DNA of 30,246 bases from Falciphora oryzae (GCA_000733355.1 JNVV01000033.1:269430-299675), one strand, 5' to 3'; counted from the stretch's first letter, positions 1 through 10,412 are shown. Notes: generated by a model not told the origin, from the sequence alone. Program-made: numbers and translations.

Positions 1-453
1 CCGACTTCCGTGTGCTTACGGGTTTAATCTGCTAGCCGCTTTAATAGCAACATGTAGCCTAGTGTTAAGCTTAGGTAGCGCTAGCACGTCATATGCCCCT
101 TGGGAGGCAGGGACTGGTAGATCCCGATATAATGACGTTAAATAAACTCTCTCTCTCTCTCTCTCTCCAGGCGACCGCTTCCCGGCTTTCACACCGCGGG
201 TGTCGCGCAGGTGTCGCTGGTGGTCCTACTGCCTCTGCCCTCTTTGCCGCCTCTGCCACCTCTGCCTCTGCCTCGCATCTGCTGCCGGGGACCTGGGCGG
301 GACTCCAATCCCACGTCCATATAAGGTCGCGACCGCCCACGCTCGTTCACTCCCTACCTCCTACCGCTCGACGGTCTTAACCCTCCTCCTCGCCTATTCT
401 TCTCAGCGGCCCATTTGGAAGCGCTTGCTCCTCACCGGACTAGTTCGACGTAG
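1..453. other. Flank outside the nested elements, no supported gene
   Basis: This GC-rich stretch is free of RIP-type damage, unlike most of the window. It holds a (CT)n tract at about 147-167 followed by CAG, which could be a polypyrimidine tract and 3' splice site, and a low-complexity run of CCTCTGC-like repeats at about 228-285. Open frames are present on both strands but they are low-complexity and match no family I recognise. It may contain upstream exons or promoter of the DUF3435 fragment that follows, but I cannot show this. Confidence 0.4.
147..167. repeat. (CT)n microsatellite
   Basis: About ten consecutive CT dinucleotides, followed by CCAG. It is either a simple repeat or the pyrimidine tract of an intron 3' end. 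Confidence 0.9.
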
Positions 454-765
454 TTCATCAAGTACGAGCTGCCCGGAATACTTCGGGAGCGAAATATCAG
501 CTTGGCGAAAAGCAAGCGACCGAGGAGGTTTGTCACGGAGAACCACTTTATCCATCTCGGGCGTCAGCTGTGGGGGAACGATTGGGTTGAGTATGAAAAG
601 CCGGCGACGAGAGTTTACGATTGGGCCGACTTCATGGCCATCGTCTATTCTTCCGCACGTATCGGCGAATACGTCGAGTTCACATGCCGGGCAGGCTCAG
701 GTCGTGGTCGCCCCCGCTTCCTGCAAAGCACCAATAATTATTATTTGAACCTTAGGAAAGTATAA
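454..765 (+). pseudogene. DUF3435 (tyrosine recombinase-like) fragment
   Basis: An open frame of about 100 codons reads with phrases typical of fungal DUF3435 proteins: RPRRFVTENHFIHLGRQLWG, then WVEYEKPATRVYDWADFM, then SSARIGEYVEFTCRAGSGRG. DUF3435 is the tyrosine-recombinase-like family that includes Starship 'captain' genes and related Crypton-like recombinases. The similarity seems to end just after SGRG (about 710), where a full protein would continue for several hundred residues; the frame then reads unrelated sequence to a TAA at 763. A TAG lies immediately before the first matching codon (451-453) and could be a 3' splice site, so an upstream exon is possible. The catalytic C-terminal part is missing, so this is a relic. 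It is the only recognisable gene fragment outside the copia element, and its base composition is normal (no RIP). The family call comes from recognising the motif wording, not from a search. Confidence 0.72.
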
Positions 766-966
766 AAGGTAGCGAAATACAAACATATGCTACTAGACAT
801 AAAATTCCCTCTCTACCTGGCTTGCAAAGACATCCTCTGTTATAAACAAAGGAAAACGGCCAATACGCAAACAACGGGCATTAACAATCCGAAAGCCCCC
901 ATGGGTACTACCCACTTCAAGCGGGCGGAAAACCACATATTCGTCGAAGCCCCTAATAGCGGATAT
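766..966. other. Flank of copia copy 1, nothing recognised
   Basis: The sequence between the DUF3435 fragment and the first LTR base has a short open frame from 787 but no family resemblance. The five bases before the LTR (962-966, GATAT) are the expected left target-site duplication of copia copy 1; the right copy lies outside the window, so this cannot be confirmed. Confidence 0.4.
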
Positions 967-1235
967 TATTGGATTGCACTGGCCTGTGCAGGCAATCGGC
1001 AGAGGCTAGAGAGAGTCGGATCCGAGGACCCGCAAGCCCGCGGAGGTTGGGAGCAGGGGAAGGTCCCTTTGGTGATTTAAATCGTGTATATATAGCCTCC
1101 TTTCTGCTCCCTCTCTGGCAGATAGATTCCTTTCCTTTTCGTGCACAAAAATAGATTGATCCTTTGATATAAAGGATCATTGTTCACCTTTTTTGGAAAT
1201 CTCCGAGCTTATAGGAGTACGAACTCCTACTAACA
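967..1235 (+). repeat. 5' LTR of copia copy 1
   Basis: Begins TATTGG (TGTTGG with one G-to-A change) and ends CTAACA (CCAACA with one C-to-T change). It is the same family as the 300-bp LTRs at 14580, 22111 and 28802 (inverted) but is shorter, mainly because about 28 bp of an inverted repeat between two GGATCC sites are missing near 1020. A TATATATAG box lies at about 1087 and probably belongs to the promoter. Confidence 0.93.
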
Positions 1236-1567
1236 CTGATCAGTGTTGCCTCAGGGCAACACAAAGAAGCAAGGTAAAGGGTCCTTTTGGAAGCCCCGAC
1301 TTGCTAGCAGGCCAAAGCGGTTTCCGATTGGATTTGGAGCAGGAGACCCCAAATCTCCCGCTCGGTAGCGCATTCGCGGAAAACCGGCAAAACTTTCTTA
1401 AAAGCCCCGACTTGCCAGCAAGCTAAAGCGGCTTCCGGTTGAGAGATTTGACGATTTTTACGGAGGGCGTTGCGTGATCCCCGAAAGCACCGACCTGCCA
1501 GTAGGCTAAAGCGGCTTTTGGACCAAAAGATTACTTCAAGCAATATCGCTTGCTAACCCCCGATAAC

Positions 1568-2545
1568 ATGTCCGGATTAGCTAATTCGGACGACAACGAG
1601 CGCAAGGAGTAAAAGATCCCGGATTAGGAGCTTTTAAACGCACTTAAGGATTTTGGTTTGCCGAAAACTGTTTTCGCCGTATGCGATTTACAATTTTACG
1701 ACGAGCAGAACTTTATTTTAAAATGCTTACCAAACGACGCATTTAACGAGCGCTGGAATATATGGATTATTAAAACGATAATCGCGAATAAACTATATAA
1801 AGGCGAAAACCTATTTGCTACCTATTTCGAAAATTTTAAAAGATGGACCTAGTAACATTTTGAGGATATCGACGTCCGGATTACATAAGCGTTTAAAGCC
1901 TTTTTAACCGAGCGAAAGATCACTTTCCCAGGCCATATAACGCTTAAAACCATTATTCGTTTCGCAAAATTCTTCGCAAAGATAACGGTTTAAAACGCAG
2001 CGATCGAGAGAATATAAAACCCCCAATTTCCCGATTACAAAACGAACGTAAAAATCGAGGATAATTTACTAGTTAAAGCTTTTATTTCGGATTGAACCTC
2101 CCCGTTACCGCTTTTTTTAAACCTTAAACAGTTAATAAGCGAAATACCGATTTCGCGATCCTAAAAACTAAATCGCGGTAAACCGACGGCGGGTGGAACC
2201 GACTTACAACTAAGCTTACTAACCCAACTTTAGCCGATTTCACTATTACTTCGATAACCAAAAGAAAAAAGGTTTACAAATTATAACGATTTCGGTAACC
2301 TTTTCCAAAAACAAACGAAACCTACGGCCGCGGCGGTTAGCTATAAACGCTACTACCAGGCGTATTTAAAAGCCTAGGCGCGGTTAACTGACGGAATAAC
2401 GCGCTAACGATTACGCTTTAAAACCTTAGTGCTAACCTGGTACGAAATAACACCTCCACTACTATTTAACTACTGGAAGCTCCCACCGGTTGAAATCCCT
2501 AATGCTATAATCGATATAAGCATAATAAAAGCGTTTAAACAAGCA
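1568..2545 (+). pseudogene. copia copy 1 gag (N-terminal part), broken
   Basis: The start ATG at 1568 begins MSGLANSDDNERKE, matching the start at 15215 in copy 2. The frame is then broken by RIP-type stops, for example TAA right after NERKE and TAG soon after. The recognisable segment CDLQFYDEQNFILKCLPNDA (about 1680-1742) is shared with copy 2. The frame is continuous through an AAAAGAAAAAA tract at 2260-2270, where copy 2 has only ten A's and shifts frame. Gag is cut at 2545 by the MITE; the rest of gag and the protease are absent. Between the LTR and the ATG (1236-1567) lies a leader with an imperfect repeat of a motif like CCCCGACTTGCYAGCA (around 1296, 1412 and 1490). Confidence 0.85.
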
Positions 2546-3248
2546 ACGTGGTTTATAAGCGAGTGCCACACCCAAGCGAGTGCCACACCCAAGCGAGTGC
2601 CACACTTCAAAATCTCATATTAAACGGCGTTTTTTTCAATTAAATAACTCGCTCAATTTGGAGCTAAATTCTACCAAAATTAAAACAGTTAACGTGGTTC
2701 ACAAGCGAGTGGCGCACACAAGCGAGTGGCGCACTTCAAAATCCCATACTAAACGCGGTTTTCGACATCCTTGCTAAATCGCCCAATGTGTATCCGAATT
2801 AGATGAAATTTTAAAATTAAGGTTTTAACTATGTAGCCGATTTTATGTAATTATCTCCAATTTTATAACCTTAACCTGGGCGAGATATAAAGAATTGCGC
2901 TAATTTAACTCCTGCATTTATAATATCTCACCTGGGTTAGGGTTATAAATTTGAAGATAATTACATAAAATCGGCTACATAATTAAAACTTTAATTTTGA
3001 AAGTTCATTAAATTTGGACCAGAATTGGTGGAGTTACAGCGAGTTAAAAAAACAGCGTTTAGTATGAGATTTTGAAGTGCGCCACTCGCTTGTGTGCGCC
3101 ACTCGCTTGTGAACCACGTTAACTGTTTTAATTTTGGTAGAATTTAGCTCCAAATTGAGCGAGTTATTTAATTGAAAAAAACGCCGTTTAATATGAGATT
3201 TTGAAGTGTGGCACTCGCTTGGGTGTGGCACTCGCTTATGAACCACGT
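2546..3248. mobile_element. MITE A: palindromic TIR element (pogo-type termini)
   Basis: The two ends are inverted copies starting ACGTGGTTYATAAGCGAGTG and carrying 17-bp direct repeats AAGCGAGTGCCACACCC (three on the left, two on the right). The arms (about 2546-2689 and 3122-3248) are near-perfect inverted copies down to the centre, so without MITE B it is a 273-bp palindrome. It has no coding capacity. The terminal 20 bases are nearly those of the pogo transposon at 12722, so it was probably moved by a related transposase. TA follows the right end (3249-3250), but CA, not TA, precedes the left end (2544-2545). The flanks match copia copy 2 positions that are 1,151 bp apart (16191 and 17343), so a deletion accompanied or followed the insertion. 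Confidence 0.88.
2692..3119. mobile_element. MITE B nested at the exact centre of MITE A
   Basis: A 428-bp TIR element bounded by TA on both sides (2690-2691 and 3120-3121). The ends read ACGTGGTTCACAAGCGAGTG and carry two copies of AAGCGAGTGGCGCACAC. Much of the interior is also an imperfect inverted repeat (about 2820-2895 against 2925-3000, including ATTTTATGTAATTATCT and its complement). No reading frame of note. Its insertion site is the central TA of the MITE A palindrome, ACAGT-TA-ACTGT. Confidence 0.9.
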
Positions 3249-3250
3249 TA

Positions 3251-4700
3251 TGCGCTTTGGATTAGGAAAAGCTATTTTCAATATAAGGGAAATTATTTTA
3301 CCGACCCTAATAAGCATTGTTACGTTCTACGTAGTGCTTACGCTTACCCCGTTCCTTTTTTGCATCGATAATATAGATACGTTCGGGGTATACTTTAATA
3401 ACACCCGTAACGAGCTGGTAACTAGGTAAAGCAAACGCGTTCCGATTATAAAACGCTACGGTTACCCCTAGGTTTTTTTTAAACGAGGTTAGCTACGTTA
3501 CGATAGGCATTTCGTTTATAATAAAACCAAAAAGCGCGGAAATAACGTATTTTACGGAGGCTAAATTTAAGCGCGTTTACAAACGCTTTGGGCACCTTTT
3601 TATCGAACGATTTTGGACCGTTTTCTAACGAGCTGGCTACGAAATTAATCGCAACGCTTTGGAAATAATTAAACGCGTGTGTTATTTTTGCCAAATTAAA
3701 GCACCCGTATAGTAACGCTTCAGGTTTACGTTTAAAAACGATATCGATTTTAACTACGAAATTATCGTTAACGTAATGTATTTGGACGGCAAATTAGTAT
3801 TTTATATAATTGATACGAGCATAGCATTTAATGCCGTAACGTTTTTAAAAGATATGAGTGCAAAAAAGATTTGGGAAGCTTTTAAGCGCTGCTGGTTAAA
3901 TACTTATTTAAAGCCTTTAAACGTTGTATTTTACGACGCAGGTACCAACTTTGCAGCGAACGAATTCCAGGCGGAAGCAAAGCTTTTTGGGATCACCTAT
4001 AGCCAGGTTCCGATCGAGGCGCACTGGTCGATAAGCAAGGTGGAAAAGTATTACAGACTATTCCGCCGAGCTTACGAGATAATCCGGAAGGAGTGCCTTG
4101 ATTTGCACCCCGATTCCGTGCTTTAAGGAGCTGTTAAAGCCATAAACGATACGGTAGGACCTAACGGCCTTATCCCTACGCTATTCGTTTTCGAAGCAAT
4201 GCTACGCATTAATAACAACTTTCCCTTAACGAAAAGCTAAATTTAAAAAGCGGCAGCGATTATTAAAGCTATAGGAAAGTTCCGAAAGCTCCATACCAAG
4301 CGCAAAGTACAAAACGCTTTAAATACGCGCAACGGGCCAAGCACGAAAAACATTTTGCTTAACGCGCTGGCTTTAGGAATAAAAGTGTTAGTGTATAAGG
4401 AAAACGGCGAATGGAAAGGACCGTATAAGGTTTTTTGGGTAGCAAATAACGAGGTAATAATTGAAATTGTTGACGGCCTTTTAACGTTTTGGAATATTGC
4501 TTGTAAGCTATATTATAGAGCGTAGGAATAGGAAATTGCAAAAATAAAAAAGCAACCAGCTCCGTTTAAATATCCGCCACAAACGGAACCAAAACGGAAA
4601 GGGAAACCGCTAAAAATTATAAAAACGGTGGCGGCAAGCGCGTTTAGCGATAGCGAAGCCTTTTCCGAAATCGAAGTTGCACCCGCACCCGCACCCACTA
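3251..4700 (+). pseudogene. copia copy 1 pol: integrase region, broken
   Basis: The sequence resumes at the equivalent of copy 2 position 17343, so the retropepsin active site (DTG) is missing from this copy. The integrase core is the best-preserved part: an uninterrupted stretch at 3776-4123 reads MYLDGKLVFYIIDTSIAFNA, then FYDAGTNFAANEF, then ISKVEKYYRLFRRAYEIIRK, in which D (IIDT), D (YDAG) and E (KVEKYY) fit the D,D,E catalytic triad. The zinc-binding (HHCC-like) region before it is RIP-damaged. Downstream residues RNGPSTKNILLNALALGIKV match the C-terminal integrase part of fungal copia polyproteins. The frame is the same as gag (one gag-pol frame, no programmed shift). It is cut at 4700 by the gypsy element. 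Stops are mostly TAG/TAA from CAA/CAG/TGG. Confidence 0.88.
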
Positions 4701-4829
4701 TGTCACGGGACCAAGCCCAGCACACCTGTATTTAGCTAGAGATCCGCCGGCCCCCTCCGGGGCCAGCGGTTTTTCCCTTTCGTGCAACAACAAACCTTTA
4801 ACCTAGTACCCAGCTGCCGCGCCGTAACA
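4701..4829 (+). repeat. 5' LTR of the gypsy element
   Basis: Begins TGTCACGGGACC and ends CGCCGTAACA. At 129 bp it is very short. It holds a GC-rich hairpin (GGCCCCCTCCGGGGCC at about 4749) and the string GTGCAACAACAAAC (4782-4795), which is complementary to the presumed primer site just downstream. Confidence 0.93.
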
Positions 4830-4840
4830 GTTTGTTGCAC
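4830..4840 (+). promoter_or_regulatory. Putative self-priming primer-binding site of the gypsy element
   Basis: Immediately after the 5' LTR comes GTTTGTTGCAC. Its complement begins GTGCAACAA, which is found inside the LTR at 4782-4790. In Tf1/sushi-type retrotransposons the 5' end of the transcript folds back on such a site instead of using a tRNA. No typical tRNA 3'-end complement (TGG...) is seen here. The transcription start needed for this model is not known. Confidence 0.5.
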
Positions 4841-5101
4841 CTTAAACCAAAGGACACGGAACGATTCCACAACGTTCCGCTCCTTCCCCGATACCTCGAA
4901 AGCGGCGCCGCAGCGACGAAACCCGGACACCTCGGAAAAGGCCCCAACATCCCCGCCACCCTAACATAACGAAACCTAACCCAAAACCCGATAGCGTTAC
5001 ACCAGCGCAATACCATAACAAACCCAACCAAAACCCCCTTACCCCTTAACCCCGTCCTAGCATTCGGACTCCTTTCCGGATACCTAGCCCTATAAGCCCT
5101 A

Positions 5102-6366
5102 GCATATGAAAATAGCGAGAACTACGCAGAATTGTATCGCGACCTTATTAACGGCCAAACCTCGCCAGCGTTCCGCCAGCTTAAATAGCTAATAGGTTTC
5201 CTAAACGGCAAAATCGCTTTACTGCAGGACGAAATAATAACCCTTTAAAGCGACGACAACGCGAACACCCAACAGGTCGCTGGGCTAAAGGCGGAAGCCC
5301 AAAAACGCAACGCCACTATAACGCGTTTAAACGCGGAATGCGACCGGTTAACCCGGCAACTTGCACTGCCACAAACCCCCCAACCACCGGGGCTCCACCC
5401 CAATACCGCCGACACCCCGACCATTATTACCCTTGGAACCTCCCGCACGCAATCCCCGCTACCCTCCCCAACTATTAGCACCCCGCCGGCGACCCAAACC
5501 GCTCCTACCGGCGTTACCCCGGCGTTCCGACCGGTGGGCGCAAAACCACCCCTTTTTTCGGGGGCACATGCAAACGACGCCCAACGGCAGGAGGAATATG
5601 TCACGTGGAAATCACTCCTTAATATCAAATTCACCCTCGACAGCGCCTTGTACCCCACACCGGCGACCAGAATCCTATACGCGGCCCAGCGGCTTTTAGG
5701 AGACGCGTACAGACACGTCCGAGACGCTGTCGATTCGGTGGCGGAACACCCGGGCACACCTTCATTATAAGCCCGCGGCCTTACCGATTGCGCTTCCCTT
5801 TTCGACCTGCTCGACCCGGTATATAAAACACAAAACACAAAGGCGGCGGCGCGCCGGGATTTCGACACCTTTAAACAAAAGAACACCAGGTTCGAAAATT
5901 TCATTAGCGCGTTTATTCGCTTAGCGGATATAGGCGGATACCCGGCGAATATGCGCGTGGAAGCCCTAAAAAATAAAATTAGCAACGAGCTTTCCAAAGC
6001 CGCGATTAACCAAATCAACAAACCCGGGCCCGAAGATTTCGAAAGATAGGTTAAGATATACCGAAACCTATCCAATAACCTCGCGGATTACGCACACAAA
6101 TTACACCACAACGGCGGAACGACGGCGCCGAAACCAGGGAACCACCAACCGGTAACAACGATAACCCTAACACTTACGCCCGCCGGCGACCCCATAGACT
6201 TTAGCAAAATTTCAACCAGCCCGAAGGGACCTTTAACCGAAGCGCAGCGACAGCACCGACGGGACAACCATTTTTGCATATATTACGAACAACCGGGGCA
6301 CTATGCCTTCGCCTGCCCAGCGAGACCCAAAAGATAGCAGAACGCCGGCGGATCGTAGGCGAAAAA
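5102..6366 (+). pseudogene. gypsy gag, broken
   Basis: The frame starts within a helical N-terminal region (AYENSENYAELYRDLINGQT, then LNGKIALLQDEIITL, then QKRNATITRLNAECDRLTRQ) that looks like a coiled coil. A proline-rich linker and the capsid-like part follow (KPPLFSGAHANDAQRQEEYV, then WKSLLNIKFTLD, then RLLGDAYRHVRDA), and a zinc knuckle near 6275-6317 reads CIYYEQPGHYAFAC: the CCHC pattern C-x2-C-x4-H-x4-C with the second cysteine changed to tyrosine (TGT to TAT). The true start is upstream and uncertain (4841-5101 contains no convincing ATG in frame). Several TAG/TAA interrupt it. Pol is in another frame (-1 relative to gag), as is common in this superfamily. Confidence 0.85.
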
Positions 6367-6399
6367 AAATTAAGTCCTGCATATAGTCGCGTGCAGGAC

Positions 6400-9300
6400 C
6401 CGTAAAGGGATTAAAAACGATAAAAGCAGCAAAATAACGATATATATTTCCATTCTATAGGCCCTAATACAACATTTTCCTTTAACATAATATTGCTCCT
6501 TTACGGAAACCGACCGGTACCCTATCGATTACTAATCGATATAGGATGTTCTTTATAGGCGTTTATTAATAACACATTTGCGCATACATATAACCTACCC
6601 AAATTCCAACTACCGGAACCAAAACCCCTCCGCCTTGCTAACGGAACGCTAGTAGGGCGTATTATTAACTGCGTTAAAACCATCCACACGTTCGGGAACA
6701 CTACGGAAATTATAACGTTTTATTATTAGCCGCTAAAGGGACCGGATATTATCCTAAGCTTACCGTAGCTAAAACACCACAACCTAACGATCGATTGGGT
6801 GGCGGGAACTTTAAATATAAACGGCGTTACGATAGCGGAAGCCGAGCGAGCACCGGCGCCGGACATAGAGATCCGCATTCTAAACGCACCCAACTTCCTA
6901 ACCCTTTGCAAACAAAAAGGAGTGCATACCCAGACTATGCTATAGGCGAAATTCCTCGCCCTAACTAAAAAAAACACCCCACCCGACCACCGATCGTTTG
7001 ATAATCTCGCTAACGATACGCTAACGGCAATCCTTCGGGCTATTTTCCAAACGGAAGAGCTTCCCGAAAGTACGAAATTGGAACCCAGGCTCCAGGCTTT
7101 TAGGGACTAGGTCGAGGAGGCACCACATTTACGCCGGGTATCCGACAAGGATATAAAGAAGTTCCTAAAAGGGAAACCTTTTGCAACAATGGAAAAATTT
7201 TTTAATAAACTCCCCCAAAAGCTTTACGATTTAGCGGAATGCTTCCTTCCCCAAAACGCGGACACGCTACCCCCATACAGGCCGTTCGACCACAAAATCG
7301 AACTCTTCCCTAACGAAACGCCACCACACCACCATAACCGCGCTATATCCCAGCAAAAGCTGCGCGTGGTCCGGAAATACCTTAATACCCATTTGGCGAA
7401 AAGCTTTATCCGCCCTAGCACGTTACCGGCGGCGGCTCCGATCCTTTTCGCTAAAAAGCTAGGAAACGGGATTAAGGTTTACGTAAATTACCGGGGGCTA
7501 AATAACATTACGGTTAAAAACCGGTACCTAATCCCACTTATTAGGGAAATATTAAAAGCTTTGTTAAAAGCGAAATGGTTTAGCAAAGTGGACATTATAG
7601 CGGCGTTTAATCGCTTACGTATCGCCCTTGGAAACGAATAGAAAACCGCGTTTATTACCAAATTCGGACTATTCGAATACCTAATAGCCAATTTCGGTAT
7701 AACAAATGCCCCTAGCTCGTTTTAACACTACATTAACCATATATTAAAAAACGCTTTAAATAAATACGCCACGGCCTACCTCAACGACGTCCTAATATAT
7801 AGCGAAACCAAAGCGGAACACCGGCGTCACGTTAAAGAAATGGTACGGAAACTCGCCAACGCCGGCCTATCCATCGACATCCGAAAATGCGAATTTAACG
7901 TTAAAAAAACGAAATACTTAAAATTTATCGTTTCTATAACGGGGATACGGATAAACCCAGACAAGGTGGCGGCGATCCGATCGTAAGCCGCACTAACCAC
8001 GCTACGGGAACTGCAACGCTTTTTCGAATTCGCGAACTTTTATAAAAGGTTCATCCGGGGCTTTTCGGCAATAGCCCGCCCGCTAACAACACTAATAAGC
8101 GCAAAGAGCTGGCCGGGCTATTTATTAAACGAAGCCGCGGCAGCGTTCCGCCGCTTCCGCGACGCCTTTTCCTCGAAAATTACATTAGCTTTTTACAACC
8201 CGGCATTGAAAACGATTATAAAAGCGGACGCGTTGGATTGGGCGGCAAAAGGGGTCTTTTCACAAATAAACGCGGAAAGGATACGCCGGCCAATTGCTTT
8301 TTTTTTAGCCAAACACTCGCCGGCGGAATGCAACTACGAAATATACGATAAAAAGCTCCTAGCAATTATTAAAGCTTTTAAAGAATGGAAACCCGAACTT
8401 TAAAACGCCAAATCGCTAATGGAAATTTAGACGGACTATAAAAACTTGCAATTTTTTGCTACCACTAAACTACTAAACCAGCGGCAAATTAAATAATCGG
8501 AGTTTTTTAGCAACTTTAAATTCCATATCGTATACAAATTAGGAAAAACAGCCATAATCCCCGACACGCTCTCACGCCTCCTTAGCGTTCGCCTAACAAA
8601 TATACGAAACGTAACCGACGAAAAGGTAGCGCTTCGCCAGCGAACTTTGCTACCCCTAAAGCGGTAGGGCCCCGGCGAAGCACCAGCGATGCTACGGGTT
8701 TTTAACACGTCCAAACACATAAACGTGCTAATAGATAGGGCGTACGTCACTTCGGAACTGGCGCAAACTGTAATATCCTACCTGCAGGACCTAACGAAGC
8801 GACAATTCTCCACCTAAATCCGGAAACAGGTTAAACTGGCGAAAGCCGATTATTAAACGATACGAAAGCGCATTTATTGCAAAAAACGGCTGTTTATTCC
8901 GCCTAACGATACGTTGCGATTTCAAATCCTGCATAGAACGCATAGCTTGCTACCAGGCGGATACCTAAAGCGCAGCAAAACCTGGGATTTAATACGTAAA
9001 ATTTACACCTGGCTACGTTTATTACGAGACGTTAGCGTATTTGTCCAAGGTTGCCATTTATGCAAAATATTAAAAGTAGGGAAAAAATCCCTAAACGGAC
9101 TGTTAAAACCGTTAGCAATACCGTTTAAACTATAAGCGGATATATTTGTAAACTACGTCGGCCCGCTGCCGCTATGCGAACGTTAAAATATCGTCTACCA
9201 CTATATTATAATGGTAATGGACCGGTTAATAAAAATGCGCCATTATATCCCAATAGTTAAAACCGACGCGGGTCGCCTAGCAAACGCCTTCTTCGCGCAG

Positions 9301-10412
9301 GTATACCGCTTGTACGGCACCCCCGATACCATCGTTTCGGATCGCGGCAAGCAATTCGTATCCACCTTTTGGAAAAAGTTAAGCAAAAGACTTGGCGTTA
9401 CGCTCAAGCATTTGTTATCGTTTCACCCGGAATCCGACGGCCAAATAAAAATCCTAAACGCATATATAAAATAATATTTGCGGGCGTTCTACTCATACTA
9501 CTAAAACGATTAAATCGATTAGCTCCTATTCGGAAAGTTCGCTAGCAATAATTACGTATCGGAAACAACCGGGGTTTCCCCTTTTTTCGCCAACTACGGA
9601 TAGAATCCCCATATAGGTACGGAACCGAAAAGTGAACGACCAGACGGCGGAACGCCGGCGCATTAATAGGAGGTTTATAACGCCATTACCGTTACGGACA
9701 AGGTCCAAAAAGTTTGGAATTACGTTAGGGCGCTGGCCGAAGCTAGTAAAAAAAGGTACAAGGAAGCAGCGAATCGCTACCGAACCGACGCCGGAACGTT
9801 TTCGGAAAGCGACCTGGTTTGGGTTAGCATTAGGAATATAGCCACCTCGCGCCCGACAAATAAATTTAGCGAAAAATGGATCGGACCTTACCTAATTACA
9901 AAGGTTTACCCCCGAGCTTTAGCCGTCGATTTGCCAGCGCATTACAAACTATTCCCAGTGTTTTACGTTTCGCTTATTTAAAAAAAAACCCGGGCTTCCC
10001 AGGCCAGGAAGCAATAAACGATAAGCACGATAAGCGAGCAACCGGCGCGGTACTAGCGGATAATTAAAACGACGCAGACGGCGAACCAATAGAAAAGTGG
10101 CATTTCGATCGCATTTTAAACTTAAAAAGCACACCCAACGCTTTGGAATATAAAGTGAAATAGGCAGCACCTTATAAGCCAATTTAGCAGCCGGCACGCG
10201 ATTTGGAAAGGGCAGACGATAGGATTCGGGATTTCCATAAGCAGCATTTTAATAAACCCGGACCATTGGACTGGTGGCGAAACCCGGGCGAAGCGCGAAC
10301 GGGGGACCAAAAGACAGCCAGCTACGCGCAAAGGGTTAAAAAGGAGGTAATAGCACAACCGAAACCTAAGGGCCGACCTAAAAGCAAACCTAAACAGAAC
10401 CCGAACCAATAA
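6400..10412 (+). pseudogene. gypsy pol: protease, RT, RNase H, integrase, chromodomain; broken
   Basis: The protease is marked by LLIDIGCS at 6529-6552 (DTG with Thr to Ile). RT starts near 7430 (FAKKLGNGIKVYVNYRGLNN); the catalytic YLDD reads YLND at 7777-7788. RNase H has IIKADALDWAAKGVFSQI near 8212. Integrase has a zinc region at about 8930-9070 ending GCHLCK, and a core in which the first Asp appears as Asn (9151), SDRGKQF is kept (9340), and the last acidic residue is Lys (9448-9450, where family members have TE). After an A-run near 9980 the frame shifts and continues through a degenerate chromodomain (EKWHFDRILNLK at about 10092, with aromatic positions turned to TAG), ending in a basic tail and TAA at 10410. 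The chromodomain makes it a chromovirus. Several catalytic positions are lost, mostly by G-to-A changes. Confidence 0.9.

Noticed and set aside
200..748. 182-codon plus-strand frame at the left edge
   Set aside because: Low-complexity Cys/Leu and Ser-rich product overlapping the DUF3435 frame in another phase; the DUF3435 wording is far more specific.
454..765. An intact Starship captain gene
   Set aside because: Only about 90 codons match, the frame ends soon after, and no catalytic tyrosine region is present.
2546..2625. CRISPR-like array (AAGCGAGTGCCACACCC repeats)
   Set aside because: Three adjacent copies without spacers, inverted at the other end of a MITE, in a eukaryotic context; they are transposon iterons.
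5245..6075. Long minus-strand frame of 276 codons over the gypsy gag
   Set aside because: It is a shadow of gag, which has recognisable capsid and zinc-knuckle features on the plus strand; no family resemblance and no splice signals.
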